The notes beneath the pieces were generated by a model. The model did not search any database. It saw only the letters and a list, made by a program, of their open reading frames with translations, and was not told the origin of the DNA. A stretch of 6,050 nucleotides of DNA from Phycisphaeraceae bacterium (GTDB lineage Bacteria > Planctomycetota > Phycisphaerae > Phycisphaerales > Phycisphaeraceae): assembly GCA_029260695.1 (NCBI GenBank), contig JAJDCT010000183.1, positions 1-6,050 on the forward strand, given 5' to 3'. Positions 5,793-6,050 of the stretch are shown here, piece after piece (the first letter of the stretch is position 1; every line of letters begins with the position of its first letter). The position numbers and the translations under genes are program-made.

Positions 5793-6050
5793 GGCTATGT
5801 TTCCGATCCGCGTGCCTGGTGTGCGAGACGTGTTGGGTGTCAGTGTAGTCGAGCGGCTTGGCCGAGGCTGGCTGTCTACGGCGGAGATCAGGCCGGATCA
5901 GAATATTCTCCCTCTCTTTACTAAATTTCCCATCTTAACTCTTGGATTCTCGGAAATCACCGCTAATATCGGACGTCAACCCCCCAGAGGATCGCCCCTG
6001 GTGCCGGCTGCGTAGCCGATGCCGGATCTGGCAGGACGCCGCTACTAGCA
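5793..6050. other. Upstream region of the sulfatase gene
   Basis: There is no gene here. It holds a perfect 10-bp palindrome AGAATATTCT (5900-5909) in an AT-rich, pyrimidine-rich patch about 110 bases before the sulfatase start. Read on the minus strand, a TTGACG lies at 5974-5979, but no matching -10 stands 16-18 bases on. The stem CGGCT/AGCCG (6005-6009, 6014-6018) has a GCGT loop. The sulfatase promoter probably lies in 5880-5980 but cannot be placed firmly. Confidence 0.35.

Noticed and set aside
6005..6045. attC-like imperfect palindrome at the right edge
   Set aside because: GTAGC/GCTAC and CGGCT/AGCCG pairings exist, but no integron core site pair can be recognised and the window ends.

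Overview
The window looks like a chromosomal segment from a planctomycete, probably close to Phycisphaerae. Three things point there: a bacterial 16S rRNA end with no tRNA or 23S gene after it, a PEP-CTERM-tailed exported protein built from NxxGxxAF repeats, and an exported formylglycine-dependent sulfatase. This lineage call is inference. The 16S tail was not matched to any database.

Layout. Bases 1 to about 122 are the 3' end of a 16S rRNA gene on the + strand. A 400-base spacer follows with hairpins and palindromes but no tRNA or 23S start. A large exported repeat protein (526-2229, minus strand) points toward the rRNA gene. Bases 2230-2807 hold several inverted repeats and a good extended -10 promoter that probably drives a small two-helix membrane protein (2808-3050, + strand). 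That gene is followed at once by three perfect tetraloop hairpins, the last an intrinsic terminator (3107-3136). Convergent to it is a two-ACT-domain protein resembling GcvR (3153-3692, minus). Bases 3693-4259 carry no convincing gene but contain a very stable hairpin, a 13-bp direct repeat, four TATGCGG heptamers and several smaller hairpins. A secreted family S1 sulfatase (4260-5792, minus) and its upstream region (5793-6050) close the window.

The protein genes do not form an operon. Spacing, orientation and the separate signals suggest four independent units. Two products are exported, one of them a surface-sorted repeat protein and the other a sulfatase for sulfated glycans. One is a small inner-membrane-type protein of unknown role and one is a probable amino-acid-sensing regulator. 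I see no CRISPR array, insertion sequence, toxin-antitoxin pair or defence cassette. The least explained items are the small membrane protein with its elaborate expression signals, the structured intergenic stretch 3794-4216, and the apparent separation of 16S from 23S.
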